Positions 1-8,612 are shown, numbered from the stretch's first letter. The stretch is DNA of 64,000 nucleotides from UBA7067 sp051880615 (GCA_051880615.1 JBJEOH010000002.1:1-64000), one strand, 5' to 3'. Numbers and translations: made by a program. The notes: a model not told the origin generated them from the letters alone.

Positions 1-4
1 GGTT

Positions 5-85
5 ATGAAACAATATGTAAGGCCAACATTTAATACATTATATGTGTCTCAAACTGGTAATGAGGAGATGAGTCCAATGGATTAG
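5..85 (+). CDS. possible small peptide of 26 residues
   Basis: A short open frame starts with ATG four bases into the window and ends at TAG. The peptide is polar, begins MKQYVRP and ends in a Glu/Met/Asp-rich tail. Its ribosome site, if any, lies outside the window, so the start cannot be tested. Short peptides beginning MKKY-x-P are common next to transport or peptide-maturation genes in Clostridia, and this one lies just upstream of a secreted-protein/ABC module. It could equally be the tail of a longer gene or chance. Confidence is low. Confidence 0.3.
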   Translation: MKQYVRPTFNTLYVSQTGNEEMSPMD

Positions 86-102
86 TAGATAACTAAAGCA
101 AA

Positions 103-129
103 TTTACTTATACTAATAGCCTATATAAT
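103..129 (+). promoter_or_regulatory. possible promoter of secreted protein/ABC module 1
   Basis: A TATAAT -10 box at 124-129 lies 27 nt before the start of the secreted-protein gene. The best upstream hexamer (TTTACT, 103-108) gives only a 15-nt spacer, so the -35 is weak. Confidence 0.35.
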
Positions 130-156
130 ACTTCAAAAGAAAAAGGAGCATAATAA

Positions 157-615
157 ATGAAAGTGTTCAAAAAGCTAATTTGCTTAGCGTTAATCGTATT
201 GACATTATTTTCAGTATCCAGCTTTTTTGCAAGCGCAGCCAATACATCAGATTGGAGTTGGTATAAGGGCATTGATGGCAATACAACTTGTATTACTGGC
301 CACAGGAGAAAAGAAAATGATACTTCTGCTTATATAAAATACGAAGGCGGTACCGCTAACCCGGTTGTTGTACGGGTATGTGGCACAAATGACAGCACTA
401 CTTTAGGTGGCAAAGATACAGGTAGCAATATGACTTTAAGAAATACATATAATAATTATAATGATTATTATAATGTATATGCTGGCACAGAACGCGGATT
501 AAAGAATTTGGTATATGAAAATGGTGTAAACTATGCATATCTGAAAATTACTGTTGGCTCCGGAAAGCTGGCGTCAGGTTTGTGGAGTCCCGATTCTGTT
601 GGCAATTATAACTAA
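157..615 (+). CDS. small secreted protein, DUF2712-like (module 1)
   Basis: This 152-residue protein has a clear Sec signal peptide: Lys-rich start, hydrophobic core to about residue 22, and an ASA-like cleavage site near residue 27. The mature part of about 125 residues is rich in Gly, Asn, Tyr and Thr and is probably beta-rich. AAAGGAG lies 8 nt before the ATG. It resembles in size and style the secreted protein at 18388-18840, which looks more clearly like the DUF2712 family. Both sit at the head of an ABC-2 transporter cluster. The context suggests an exported peptide or bacteriocin-like factor, or a protein that protects against one, but the sequence shows no catalytic motif and no function is proven. 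Confidence 0.7.
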   Translation: MKVFKKLICLALIVLTLFSVSSFFASAANTSDWSWYKGIDGNTTCITGHRRKENDTSAYIKYEGGTANPVVVRVCGTNDSTTLGGKDTGSNMTLRNTYNNYNDYYNVYAGTERGLKNLVYENGVNYAYLKITVGSGKLASGLWSPDSVGNYN

Positions 616-618
616 TTA

Positions 619-650
619 AAATATCCCACTTGGAAACGAGTGGGATATTT
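619..650 (+). terminator. hairpin after the secreted-protein gene
   Basis: A perfect 12-bp inverted repeat (619-630 and 639-650, loop 8 nt) starts four bases after the stop codon. Only its own arm supplies a short T-run, so it probably acts as a partial terminator or mRNA stabiliser that separates strong expression of the secreted protein from the downstream ABC genes. Confidence 0.6.
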
Positions 651-665
651 GAACAGGAGAATAAA

Positions 666-1463
666 ATGAAAACTAAAATTTTAATAGTTGTAATACTTAT
701 ATGTATGGTGATTGCTTGTAGTGGTTGTCAGTATAATAAAGAAGAAAATATAAGCAATAATGAATCAGGTTTGCAGAATAATGATGTCAAGACTTACACG
801 GAAGAAGAAATAAATAAAATGTTCGGAGAAAATAAATATCCGAAGGCTTATATTAAAGATACAAATGAAGAAGTGAATGTCGGCGATTTTAGAGTATCTA
901 TAAAAGACATAAAAGTAATTGAAAAAGTTTCCGAACTTGATGAAAAAAATTTTCTTGATTTCAGTGAGGATATAAAGAATCGTATTTCCTCTGACAATAA
1001 AATCAAAACTTACAACAGAATAAGCTATATGCCGATTAACGGAGGGCTGGATATTAAGACTGTCGGTGAAACCAATGATGTACAGCCGGAATTATTACTT
1101 GTAGATTTTGTCTGGAAAAATACTTCAGATAAAAATATGCAGTTTACCGTCACTCCCGCCTTGTGCTTATATAAATACAGTGATATAGATGACGAGTTTG
1201 TCGGTGAAGTTGAAGGTCATATTCAGTATAAAAGCTCTGACGGTAAGCATTATTTGTCCGAAGGTCCTGTTTATTTTCCTCAATCACAATACAAGGATTC
1301 CGATAACGAAATAACGAGAGCGAAGAAATTTTTTGTATATGATTTTAAACCAAATGAGGAACTTGAATGCACATTAGGCTTTATTATAGACAAGGATCTT
1401 GAAGATGATGTATATTTGTCTTTTATCGGCGGACAGCTGGATACTTTGGTGAAGATTTTTTAG
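666..1463 (+). CDS. lipoprotein of unknown function (module 1)
   Basis: This 265-residue predicted lipoprotein has a short signal peptide ending in a lipobox with Cys close to residue 20 (ACSGC), followed by an acidic, Asn-rich linker. The ATG at 666 is preferred over an upstream in-frame ATG at 630 because AGGAG lies 6 nt before it and the longer form would bury the signal peptide behind the hairpin. The body contains segments such as LLLVDFVWKNTSDKN, typical of extracellular beta-sandwich domains that bind ligands or partners (DUF4352/DUF5067-like). It is followed 9 nt later by a second lipoprotein and then by ABC permeases, so it probably works at the outer face of the same transporter. 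Specific function unknown. Confidence 0.75.
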   Translation: MKTKILIVVILICMVIACSGCQYNKEENISNNESGLQNNDVKTYTEEEINKMFGENKYPKAYIKDTNEEVNVGDFRVSIKDIKVIEKVSELDEKNFLDFSEDIKNRISSDNKIKTYNRISYMPINGGLDIKTVGETNDVQPELLLVDFVWKNTSDKNMQFTVTPALCLYKYSDIDDEFVGEVEGHIQYKSSDGKHYLSEGPVYFPQSQYKDSDNEITRAKKFFVYDFKPNEELECTLGFIIDKDLEDDVYLSFIGGQLDTLVKIF

Positions 1464-1472
1464 GAGTATGAA

Positions 1473-2237
1473 ATGAAGAAAATTTCTGTATTTTTTATTT
1501 TTTTATCGGCGTTAGTTGTTCTTACATCCTGCAACACAAAAAACGGTGAAAGCAAAGTTGAACCCCGTACGGAAGATACAAAGACCAAAATACTCACTGA
1601 CGAGAATACCGTAGAGCTTGAAGAAAGCTTTGAAATTATTCAAAACGGAGAGGCACTTAATCTCTCAATAATTGAGTATAACAGAGATTTTCGGAATTTA
1701 TATGAGGATAACTCCTATGCGCAATATTTTGATTATAAAAAAAGCTTTTTGCCGTATGTCGAGGTTGAAAATCAATTTGATGATTACAATGCTTTTTACA
1801 AAATTAAAGGTTATCAAAGGAAAACCTATCATATTGACGAAAGCGGAAATAAAATATTCGGTGAAGAAGCTTATGTGAACAGAACCCTGCATACTTTTAC
1901 ATTGAAAATTGAGAATAACAGTGATAAAAATATTTGTTTAACGAACTTTCCGTCCCTGACCGTTATTTTTGAGGACGAAGACGGTAATGAATATTATGAT
2001 ACAAACAATTACTGTAACGAAAACGGCGAAACAGAATTTTCTATGACTCCGGTTTGTCTTATACCGTCGGATAATCCTGAGGCTGACAGTTTTGACGATT
2101 ATTTAAAATCAACGCTGAAAGCAAGCAACACCAATGAAGTTACATTAAAGTATGTTCTGGATAATGATTTATATACCTCTGCATACCTATGCTTTGACTC
2201 GGATAACGGAAATAAGTATTTTAAGCTTTATAGGTAG
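1473..2237 (+). CDS. second lipoprotein of module 1
   Basis: This 254-residue predicted lipoprotein has a signal peptide and a lipobox (LTSC, Cys near residue 20), followed by a charged linker. It has the same general plan as the preceding gene, including a segment of the type LKIENNSDKN in a probable beta-sandwich domain, so the two may be distant paralogues. GGAG lies just upstream of the ATG. The stop is followed by GGAGG and the next gene after 9 nt, indicating one operon with the permeases. It may be an immunity or substrate-capture lipoprotein for the transporter, which is inference from position only. Confidence 0.75.
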   Translation: MKKISVFFIFLSALVVLTSCNTKNGESKVEPRTEDTKTKILTDENTVELEESFEIIQNGEALNLSIIEYNRDFRNLYEDNSYAQYFDYKKSFLPYVEVENQFDDYNAFYKIKGYQRKTYHIDESGNKIFGEEAYVNRTLHTFTLKIENNSDKNICLTNFPSLTVIFEDEDGNEYYDTNNYCNENGETEFSMTPVCLIPSDNPEADSFDDYLKSTLKASNTNEVTLKYVLDNDLYTSAYLCFDSDNGNKYFKLYR

Positions 2238-2246
2238 GAGGAGAAA

Positions 2247-3071
2247 ATGAACCTGTTTAAAATTGAAATTAAAAGAGCAATATTTAATAAAAATATGCTT
2301 ATTGCACTCCTGATAGGAATTGTAATAGTATTACCGCATACAATTCAGAATTTACTCAATGAAATTGAAATTAAAAACTACATCGCAGAGGCCGGATTGT
2401 CTTCAGGTGCTGATCTGACGAGTCTGTATGGCAGATGGTTTGGGATGAGCACAGACTTTTTAGCTATTATGTTTTATTACATATTGCCGTTATTGGCAGT
2501 TTATCCCGGCGCAATGATATATTATAAAGACAGAAAAAGCGGATATGTAAAAAATCTTTATACAAGATTTTCAAAGAATAAATGCCTGATTATAAAGTAT
2601 ATTACAACCTTCATTTCAGGCGGAGTTGCAGTTGTCATTCCATTGCTGACAGCGTTCTTGCTGACATCACTATATGCTCCGGCAAGAATACCGGATTCGC
2701 TTGTAATGAATCCGGTTGTAGATATAAATATGTGGAGCGAACTGTTCTTTACTCACCCCTTGTTATATACATTGGGATATATGCTGATTGATTTTATATT
2801 TGGCGGACTCTTTGCCTGTCTGGCAATGTCCGTAAGTGAATTTGTAAAACATAAATTTTCTGTGTTCATTTCGTCTTTTTTGGTTGTAGCAGCATTAAGC
2901 TTTGTATGTGTACAATTAAATCTGGATTATCTGAATCCCCAGAATTTTTTATCTCCTGCACAATTTGTGACAGCTGCTAATGGGTATGTAGTTTTAATTG
3001 AAGCTTTAATATTGTTCGTGGTATCATTTTCTCTTTTTTATATCGGAGGAAAAATTAATGAAACTTTTTAA
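2247..3071 (+). CDS. ABC-2-type transporter permease (module 1, first)
   Basis: This 274-residue membrane protein has about six hydrophobic segments: one near residues 16-34, followed by a large outside loop, then a group from about 70 to 265. This fits permeases of the bacteriocin/antibiotic export type. AGGAGG precedes the ATG by 6 nt. Its end overlaps the start of the next permease by 14 nt, so the two are translationally coupled and probably form a heterodimer driven by the ATPase at 3912-4574. No residue-level signature identifies the substrate. Confidence 0.8.
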   Translation: MNLFKIEIKRAIFNKNMLIALLIGIVIVLPHTIQNLLNEIEIKNYIAEAGLSSGADLTSLYGRWFGMSTDFLAIMFYYILPLLAVYPGAMIYYKDRKSGYVKNLYTRFSKNKCLIIKYITTFISGGVAVVIPLLTAFLLTSLYAPARIPDSLVMNPVVDINMWSELFFTHPLLYTLGYMLIDFIFGGLFACLAMSVSEFVKHKFSVFISSFLVVAALSFVCVQLNLDYLNPQNFLSPAQFVTAANGYVVLIEALILFVVSFSLFYIGGKINETF

Positions 3072-3903
3072 GCTTGCATTATTTGATTTAAGACGAGGAA
3101 TCAGGGAGGAATGGATAAAGCTGGCTTTTGCGTTTATTGTATGCATAGCCTGTTGTACTCTTATGTTCTCTCAATTGTTACAGTATAATCAGGATAACGG
3201 AATAAATGAAAATATTTCAATTTCGGTAATGGATTTTATTTTATATAATCTGAGGGGAATGAAATTATACTCGCCCAATATGGACGGACAGTATTTATTG
3301 CCGGCAGTATGGATGTTTAATCAGGTTATGATTGCGCTTATTGTAGGTTATTATCCCGTGCGTGACCTGAACGGATACGGAAAGAATACGCTGTTAAGAA
3401 CACAATCCCGTTCAAGATGGTTATTATCAAAGCTTGTGTGGATTGTCTGTATGGTGATTGCGTATTATATTGTAATATATTCAGCCTCTTTTATTTTTGC
3501 GTTGTTTACAGGAAATTCGCTTTCGTTTATGCCGGGCGAATATATTACAAGGCTGTTTTATGATATTGATTTACAGGACATCTATGTTGAAAATTTTGTG
3601 ATTTTCATAATCACAATGCCCATGCTGACCTCAATAGTTGCAAGTATAGTACAGGTTATGATGTCATATATTATCAGTCCGTTTATATCATTTTTAGCAA
3701 TAATTGTTGTTATGCTGTCATCAACATATATATCAAATCCTGCGTTAATAGGTAATGCATCAATGGTTATAAGAAGTCGGTTTGCCACTCCCGTAGGATT
3801 TACTGTGGAAGAAACTGTTTTGTATTTAGCAATATATCTTATTGCAGCATTGATTATAGGATTCGTTTATTTTGGAAACAAGGATATTCTCAATAAAGAT
3901 TAA
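3058..3903 (+). CDS. ABC-2-type transporter permease (module 1, second)
   Basis: This 281-residue membrane protein has about six transmembrane segments: around residues 23-42, 90-106, 128-150, 180-225 in two passes, and 255-275. A ribosome site (CGGAGG) lies inside the end of the preceding permease gene. The LRTQSRSRWLLSKL segment between the second and third helices resembles the cytoplasmic coupling region of ABC-2 permeases. It is followed after 8 nt by the ATPase gene. Together with the upstream permease it would form the membrane part of a small exporter, substrate unknown. Confidence 0.8.
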   Translation: MKLFKLALFDLRRGIREEWIKLAFAFIVCIACCTLMFSQLLQYNQDNGINENISISVMDFILYNLRGMKLYSPNMDGQYLLPAVWMFNQVMIALIVGYYPVRDLNGYGKNTLLRTQSRSRWLLSKLVWIVCMVIAYYIVIYSASFIFALFTGNSLSFMPGEYITRLFYDIDLQDIYVENFVIFIITMPMLTSIVASIVQVMMSYIISPFISFLAIIVVMLSSTYISNPALIGNASMVIRSRFATPVGFTVEETVLYLAIYLIAALIIGFVYFGNKDILNKD

Positions 3904-3911
3904 GGTGAATT

Positions 3912-4574
3912 ATGGTACAGATAGAAATAAATAATCTTTCAAAAAAAATAAAGGGTGTTACAGTACTGAACAATGTAAATCTGACATTGACGGGCGGTAA
4001 ATGTTATGGTTTAGAGGGCAAAAACGGTTCGGGCAAAACTATGCTTATGAGAGCAATAAGCGGATTGATAAAACCCGGCAAAGGAACTGTTAAGATTAAT
4101 GACGGGATTTTAGGAAAAGATTTTTCTTTTCCTCCAAGCATAGGAGTTCTTATAGAAAATCCGGCTTTTATTGATGAATATTCCGCATTTAAAAATTTAA
4201 AAATTCTTGCGTCAATCAATAATAAAATCGGTGATGACGAAATTATTAAAATTCTGTCTGAGGTCGGTCTTAATCCGGATGATAAAAAGAAGTATAAAAA
4301 ATTTTCGCTCGGTATGAAACAAAAGTTGGGTATTGGCAATGCAGTAATAGAAAAGCCGGATATAGTTTTGCTTGACGAGCCGATTAATGCAATTGACAGC
4401 AGCGGAGTCGAAAGCGTAAGAAGAATTATTAATAATTTGAAATCAGAAGGTTCAGTTATTATAGTAGCCTGTCACGATAAAGAAGAGCTTGAGATTTTAA
4501 GTGATGAAATATATACAATTTTTGAGGGAGAAATTGTAGGACACAGAATAGTGGAGAAAGAAAATGAAAAATAA
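3912..4574 (+). CDS. ABC transporter ATP-binding protein (module 1)
   Basis: This 220-residue ATPase has all core motifs: Walker A GKNGSGKT near residue 37, a signature region FSLGMKQK near 136, Walker B IVLLDEP near 155, and a His switch in ACHDKEE near 194. The signature starts SLGMKQ rather than the usual LSGGQ, a variant normal for ATPases of antibiotic and bacteriocin exporters. It is homologous along its length to the ATPase at 15376-15999 (shared motifs GSGKTML, DISFPP-like and SLGMKQ). Its 3' end overlaps the next gene by 11 nt. It powers the two permeases encoded just upstream. Confidence 0.92.
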   Translation: MVQIEINNLSKKIKGVTVLNNVNLTLTGGKCYGLEGKNGSGKTMLMRAISGLIKPGKGTVKINDGILGKDFSFPPSIGVLIENPAFIDEYSAFKNLKILASINNKIGDDEIIKILSEVGLNPDDKKKYKKFSLGMKQKLGIGNAVIEKPDIVLLDEPINAIDSSGVESVRRIINNLKSEGSVIIVACHDKEELEILSDEIYTIFEGEIVGHRIVEKENEK

Positions 4575-5136
4575 TAACAGGAAACGGGTTTGGATTATTC
4601 CGATTTGTATTGCGGCTGTGCTTGCTTATTTTATTTGGGTATCATTTCTTAATTTAAATTATGGGAAAACAGAGATTATAAACTGTCATATTGGTGAGAA
4701 TATTTCTGAAAACGCTTATCAATATAAAGCAACCGAATATAATATTCTGACCGAAAAAGAATTTGAGAAAAAATACGGTGTTGAAATTGACGATGAGCAA
4801 TTCAAGATGTATGCAGATGTTAAAATACTTACCGTAAATATGGAAATTACCAAAATCAATACAAATGACAGCAAGATGTACAAATTTGATTTATCGAATT
4901 TATACGCTCAGACGCTTACTTATTCTCAGGGAATCAGCTATAATTTGTTTTCACTTATTAATTGTGAAACTATAGAATTAATTAATATTAATGATAAAGC
5001 AAGAGTTACAATTCCGTATGTTTTTGTAAAGGATGTGTTTTCTGACGAAAGCTGGAATAATTTTGGATATTTGCCACTAAAAATTTCTTTCAGTAATGCA
5101 GAAAATTCAAAAAAAGAGATTATATTAAGCGAATAA
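4564..5136 (+). CDS. membrane-anchored extracytoplasmic protein (module 1)
   Basis: This 190-residue protein has one N-terminal transmembrane segment (about residues 10-28) after a short basic stretch and an outside domain of about 160 residues rich in Ile, Asn and Lys. It starts inside the end of the ATPase gene (11-nt overlap), so it belongs to the transporter operon. It occupies the same position as the BspA-like repeat protein after the ATPase of module 2, which suggests an accessory or protective role at the cell surface. I do not recognise the family. Confidence 0.7.
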   Translation: MKNNNRKRVWIIPICIAAVLAYFIWVSFLNLNYGKTEIINCHIGENISENAYQYKATEYNILTEKEFEKKYGVEIDDEQFKMYADVKILTVNMEITKINTNDSKMYKFDLSNLYAQTLTYSQGISYNLFSLINCETIELININDKARVTIPYVFVKDVFSDESWNNFGYLPLKISFSNAENSKKEIILSE

Positions 5137-5227
5137 ATGATATGTAAAGAAAAATTAGTATTAAAAATAATTATATTTATTATCAGATTATGATATAAAG
5201 AGATCAATCTAAATTGATAACAAATTA

Positions 5228-5354
5228 TTAAGGAAACACTGAATAAATCACGCTTAAAAGCTGTTTGCACATCTTGTTTGCATATTTTCCGCCAGCTTGC
5301 CCAAAAAAACTGACGGCGCAATACGCACAAACGATTTAATCAGTGTTTCCTTAA
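5228..5354. mobile_element. short inverted-repeat element (MITE-like)
   Basis: A 127-bp segment is bounded by 22-bp terminal inverted repeats (5228-5249 and 5333-5354) with a single mismatch, starting TTAAGGAAACACTGA. The interior has no gene but contains a GC-richer stretch with short inverted repeats. It lies between the ABC module and the dGTPase-like gene. This is the structure expected of a non-autonomous element moved by a transposase acting elsewhere. The TTAA ends may include the target duplication. No transposase gene is in the window. Confidence 0.65.
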
Positions 5355-5398
5355 AATCAAATTTGATGTTGTAGCTAAAAACGAAAGGGTTTGTAAAT

Positions 5399-7186
5399 AT
5401 GGCTGAAGATAAACAAAACAATAAATTTGTGTTAATCAAATTAAAAGAAGGAACACCAATTTATCAAAAAGCTAAAGAAAAATTAGATGATGGCGACTTT
5501 AAATACTTTGGAATAAGAAAAAATAATTATAGCGATATTAAAAGAGGCTTAATTCTTTATTGTAATGATGAAATAAAAGAACTGCATTGGTGCGAGTGTG
5601 CTCTTTCTTGTGATGATAAAGGTGACTATCTGGTTTTCAAACCTTTGTATTCATCTTCATCAAAGGTTGTAATTATGAATGCCTGCGATTCAATATTTTT
5701 AGATATTGATGTTGATTTTGAAGATAGATATATAACTGCTGAAACGTCACAAAAGTTATTTTTACAATTCAGTCAGTTGGAAAAACTTAATGACAATTTT
5801 GTTAAAGATGTCAAAGATTATAAAACTATTTCAAATGAGTCCGCATTACATAAACTCGCACAGAAAAATGAATATTGTAAAAGACAATATGATTTGAAAG
5901 AGCCTACTAAAGATGGACGAAGCGAATATCAGAGAGATTATGACAGAATTATCTATTCCAAGTCATACAGAAGGATGGTTGACAAAACACAGGTGTTTTC
6001 TGCATCAAAGGGAGATCATTACCGTACACGGATGACGCATACAATGATTGTTTGTCAAATTGCAAGAAGTATATGTAACGCATTGCATTTTAATCAGTCG
6101 TTAACAGAGGCAATTGCTATTGCTCATGATTTAGGACATACGCCTTTTGGACATATAGGCGAAAGAACTTTACATGATATATTATCAGAACGATTCCCTG
6201 AAGCAGGCGGATTTAAGCATAATTATCAAGGACTTCGTGTAGTATCCAATTTGGAAAAAGCTTATTATGAAATTGACGGTTTGGATTTGTCCTTTCAGGT
6301 TATGGAAGGATTGTTCAAGCACACAGGGCAGAAAGATGGTATAGAAATTTCAGAATTTGCAGATGATGAAGATCTGATTGAGTACTTGCATCTGGAAAAA
6401 TCACATTCTATAACGGTGGAAGGTCAAATAGTGGCTATAGCAGATGAAATTGCTCAGAGAAGCCACGATATTGACGATGCATTTGCATCTGATCTTTTAT
6501 CCTTTGATGAATTTCTTTCGTATTTAAAATTGAGTAAGTTTGAAGATTTAGCGAAAGAAATTAAAGAAATTGAAGAGAGGAAAAAAGGTTGTAGTAATAA
6601 AATAATTTCAGATAATAATGAATTGTTTTCTTTTCAGATATCCTCTGCGATAGTAAAGTATTTTATTAATGATGTAATCAATGCGTCGCAAATAAATATA
6701 GATAATTATTTGTGCGAAAATGAACAGGACTTTAATGTAAGTCATATCATAAATGATGAGCTGATTGTATTTTCGGATAAAGGTGAATTAATTTGCGGCT
6801 ATCTTAAGAAAATGCTTAACAACAAGGTTTTAAACAGTAATGAAGTTTCAATATCGGATCAAAACGCTTCAGTAGTTGTGGAATCATTGTTTAATGCCTA
6901 TTATGATAATCCGAAACTTTTACATAAAGGCACAAAAAGAAAAATATATAAGGACTTTATTAATTCAAAGGATGATATTCATAATATTATTGATTTGATT
7001 GACGGAAGTCAAAATGCGATAAAACTTGAGTTTGCTAATATTTGTAATGCAGACGCTGATTCAGATGAATATAAAAAGAAGCAGAAAATATTAGTCAGAG
7101 ATATTTGTGACTATATTTCAGGTATGACAGATACATATGCAAATGCACAGTATGAAAAAATATGCAAAACAATATATAAAAAATAA
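5399..7186 (+). CDS. dGTPase-like HD phosphohydrolase with N-terminal extension
   Basis: This 595-residue protein has a dGTP triphosphohydrolase domain of the HD superfamily. Visible landmarks are the DYDRIIYSKSYRRM segment near residues 180-193, metal-binding His214 (RMTHT), the HD pair His243-Asp244 in AHDLGHTPFGH, and a later Asp in VAIADEIAQRSHD. These enzymes cleave dNTPs to the nucleoside and triphosphate. Known bacterial members usually begin close to the YSKSYRRM region, so the first 170 residues here are extra. They show no motif I recognise and may be a sensor or partner domain. GAAAGGG precedes the ATG. It stands alone between a MITE-like element and the mobile backbone, a typical cargo position. 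Some dGTPases protect against phages by draining dNTPs, and that role is plausible here but inferred. Confidence 0.85.
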   Translation: MAEDKQNNKFVLIKLKEGTPIYQKAKEKLDDGDFKYFGIRKNNYSDIKRGLILYCNDEIKELHWCECALSCDDKGDYLVFKPLYSSSSKVVIMNACDSIFLDIDVDFEDRYITAETSQKLFLQFSQLEKLNDNFVKDVKDYKTISNESALHKLAQKNEYCKRQYDLKEPTKDGRSEYQRDYDRIIYSKSYRRMVDKTQVFSASKGDHYRTRMTHTMIVCQIARSICNALHFNQSLTEAIAIAHDLGHTPFGHIGERTLHDILSERFPEAGGFKHNYQGLRVVSNLEKAYYEIDGLDLSFQVMEGLFKHTGQKDGIEISEFADDEDLIEYLHLEKSHSITVEGQIVAIADEIAQRSHDIDDAFASDLLSFDEFLSYLKLSKFEDLAKEIKEIEERKKGCSNKIISDNNELFSFQISSAIVKYFINDVINASQINIDNYLCENEQDFNVSHIINDELIVFSDKGELICGYLKKMLNNKVLNSNEVSISDQNASVVVESLFNAYYDNPKLLHKGTKRKIYKDFINSKDDIHNIIDLIDGSQNAIKLEFANICNADADSDEYKKKQKILVRDICDYISGMTDTYANAQYEKICKTIYKK

Positions 7187-7272
7187 ATGTAACTGGGTTT
7201 TGCAAAGGTAAGTAAAAGTAGTTTTTAATTTTTGAGATATCCAAAATTTGCATAGCAGAAAACAAAGATAAG

Positions 7273-8445
7273 CTACTTGCGTATATCAGCATAATACTGC
7301 TCAAACTCAATCTCTCCTGCAATAGCTTTATCCCTCAAATCTGACGCAAACCGTGACCATTTCTCAAATTCGGAAATGGTCATTTTCTTTTTCATATAGC
7401 GTGCATAGTGCGCTTTGTATGCTCTGTTGTAGGTCTGCCAGATTGGATCGTTCTTGCACTTGTCATCATAGTGCCGTCTTGAGCCGACATCTCGACAGGT
7501 TTTGTCAGGCTCGTCCTTTAACGGATTATCGCAATAACTGAAATACTTGCCACCACGAATCAAAAAGAATTTGCCACAGTGCTTGCACTTGTTCGGAATA
7601 TAGTTGTTCCTGATTCCGTTGAAAAAGTCATAGAATAGGAATGACTGCAAATCCGAAAATAAAATTTGCTCACAGAGTATCGGCTTTTTGTTTTCGTCTT
7701 TCAACACCTTATATCCAAAGGATTTCATTTGACAATTTATCTTGTCAAAATTCTTTGAATTGTTTTTATTAAAGTCAGAAAAATATTCTGCAACTTCATG
7801 CTCATTTGGAAATGTTCCTTTTTTGTGCAGATAGTTTTCTACGAACGGACGAAAAACTTTTTGAATAGAAATATATGATTTAATAAAACTAATGTATTGA
7901 CTAAAAATTATTTCTATAATTTTGTTCAGTTGATTAATCTCCTCAAGTAAATCAATGTCATAATAGTTCCAGTCCGATTCAATTTTCGGCTGAAAATAAT
8001 GCATATGAAAATGCGAATGTCCGTTCTCGTCAATCTCTCCACTGCCATATTTGTTTACGGTATTCCAATCTATATTGTCATAATTATCATCTAATCCATC
8101 CTCAAAAAAGATACCGAATCCGTTAAGTAAATCGGATAAGGTTATTAAGGGGAATTTTAGAATTTTATTATAAGGAGGAAACCTATGCAGCCACTTGTTT
8201 ATCATATCAAAATAATATTGAGCGTCCTTTACATACTTATCATATTTTTCTATGTTGTCATAGCTCATATCTTCTTTAAGCTCAATCTTTTCTTGTAGGG
8301 AGCAAAGCTGATAAAGTAAATTAAGCTCTTCAATTTTCTTCAAGTAATTTGTGTTCAGATATTTTGTTAAAATCTCATTTGAACTGAACCTATACTTCTC
8401 CTGAATATATACTTCATTGTTCCAGAAATAAGCGTAAAAATCCAT
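7273..8445 (-). CDS. DUF6076-like zinc-finger protein (island 1)
   Basis: This 390-residue protein is of unknown function. The ATG at 8445 (MDFYAYFW) is preferred over an upstream in-frame start at 8529 because GGAGG lies 9 nt before it and the longer form would contain the promoter. The first 250 residues are mostly alpha-helical and acidic. The C-terminal third has a Cys cluster (CKHCGKFF, then CDNP, TCRD and KC) followed by a basic helical tail, which looks like a zinc-binding DNA or RNA module. It resembles proteins labelled DUF6076 that occur on clostridial mobile elements. It is transcribed away from the excisionase-like gene and shares its promoter region. The copy at 21233-22405 differs only in a few residues near the C-terminus. 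Confidence 0.8.
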   Translation of the reverse strand: MDFYAYFWNNEVYIQEKYRFSSNEILTKYLNTNYLKKIEELNLLYQLCSLQEKIELKEDMSYDNIEKYDKYVKDAQYYFDMINKWLHRFPPYNKILKFPLITLSDLLNGFGIFFEDGLDDNYDNIDWNTVNKYGSGEIDENGHSHFHMHYFQPKIESDWNYYDIDLLEEINQLNKIIEIIFSQYISFIKSYISIQKVFRPFVENYLHKKGTFPNEHEVAEYFSDFNKNNSKNFDKINCQMKSFGYKVLKDENKKPILCEQILFSDLQSFLFYDFFNGIRNNYIPNKCKHCGKFFLIRGGKYFSYCDNPLKDEPDKTCRDVGSRRHYDDKCKNDPIWQTYNRAYKAHYARYMKKKMTISEFEKWSRFASDLRDKAIAGEIEFEQYYADIRK

Positions 8446-8500
8446 AAGATGAAACCTCCGAAAATAGATAATGCGAAACGAGAATAGAGAATGTAATTTA

Positions 8501-8552
8501 ATTATAAGACATCTATTGTGCTTTTGCAACAGTTCTGCTAAAATATTTATTA
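8501..8552. promoter_or_regulatory. divergent promoters sharing one palindromic -35 box
   Basis: The hexamer TTGCAA at 8524-8529 equals its own reverse complement. On the minus strand it is followed after exactly 17 nt by TATAAT (8501-8506), a strong promoter for the zinc-finger gene. On the plus strand it is followed after exactly 17 nt by TTATTA (8547-8552), a weaker promoter for the excisionase-like operon. The same box would serve both directions, so polymerase binding should be mutually exclusive. Confidence 0.6.
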
Positions 8553-8562
8553 GACAATTCAG

Positions 8563-8584
8563 AAATAGAATTAAACTTCTATTT
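8563..8584. promoter_or_regulatory. operator-like inverted repeat upstream of the excisionase-like gene
   Basis: Perfect 8-bp arms AAATAGAA and TTCTATTT are separated by 6 nt, just downstream of the predicted plus-strand -10 box and 28 nt before the next start codon. The position suits repression of the rightward operon by a protein of the element. An identical copy lies at 22523-22544. Confidence 0.5.
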
Positions 8585-8612
8585 TATCTGTCAATTAAAT
8601 TCGGAGGTCAAA

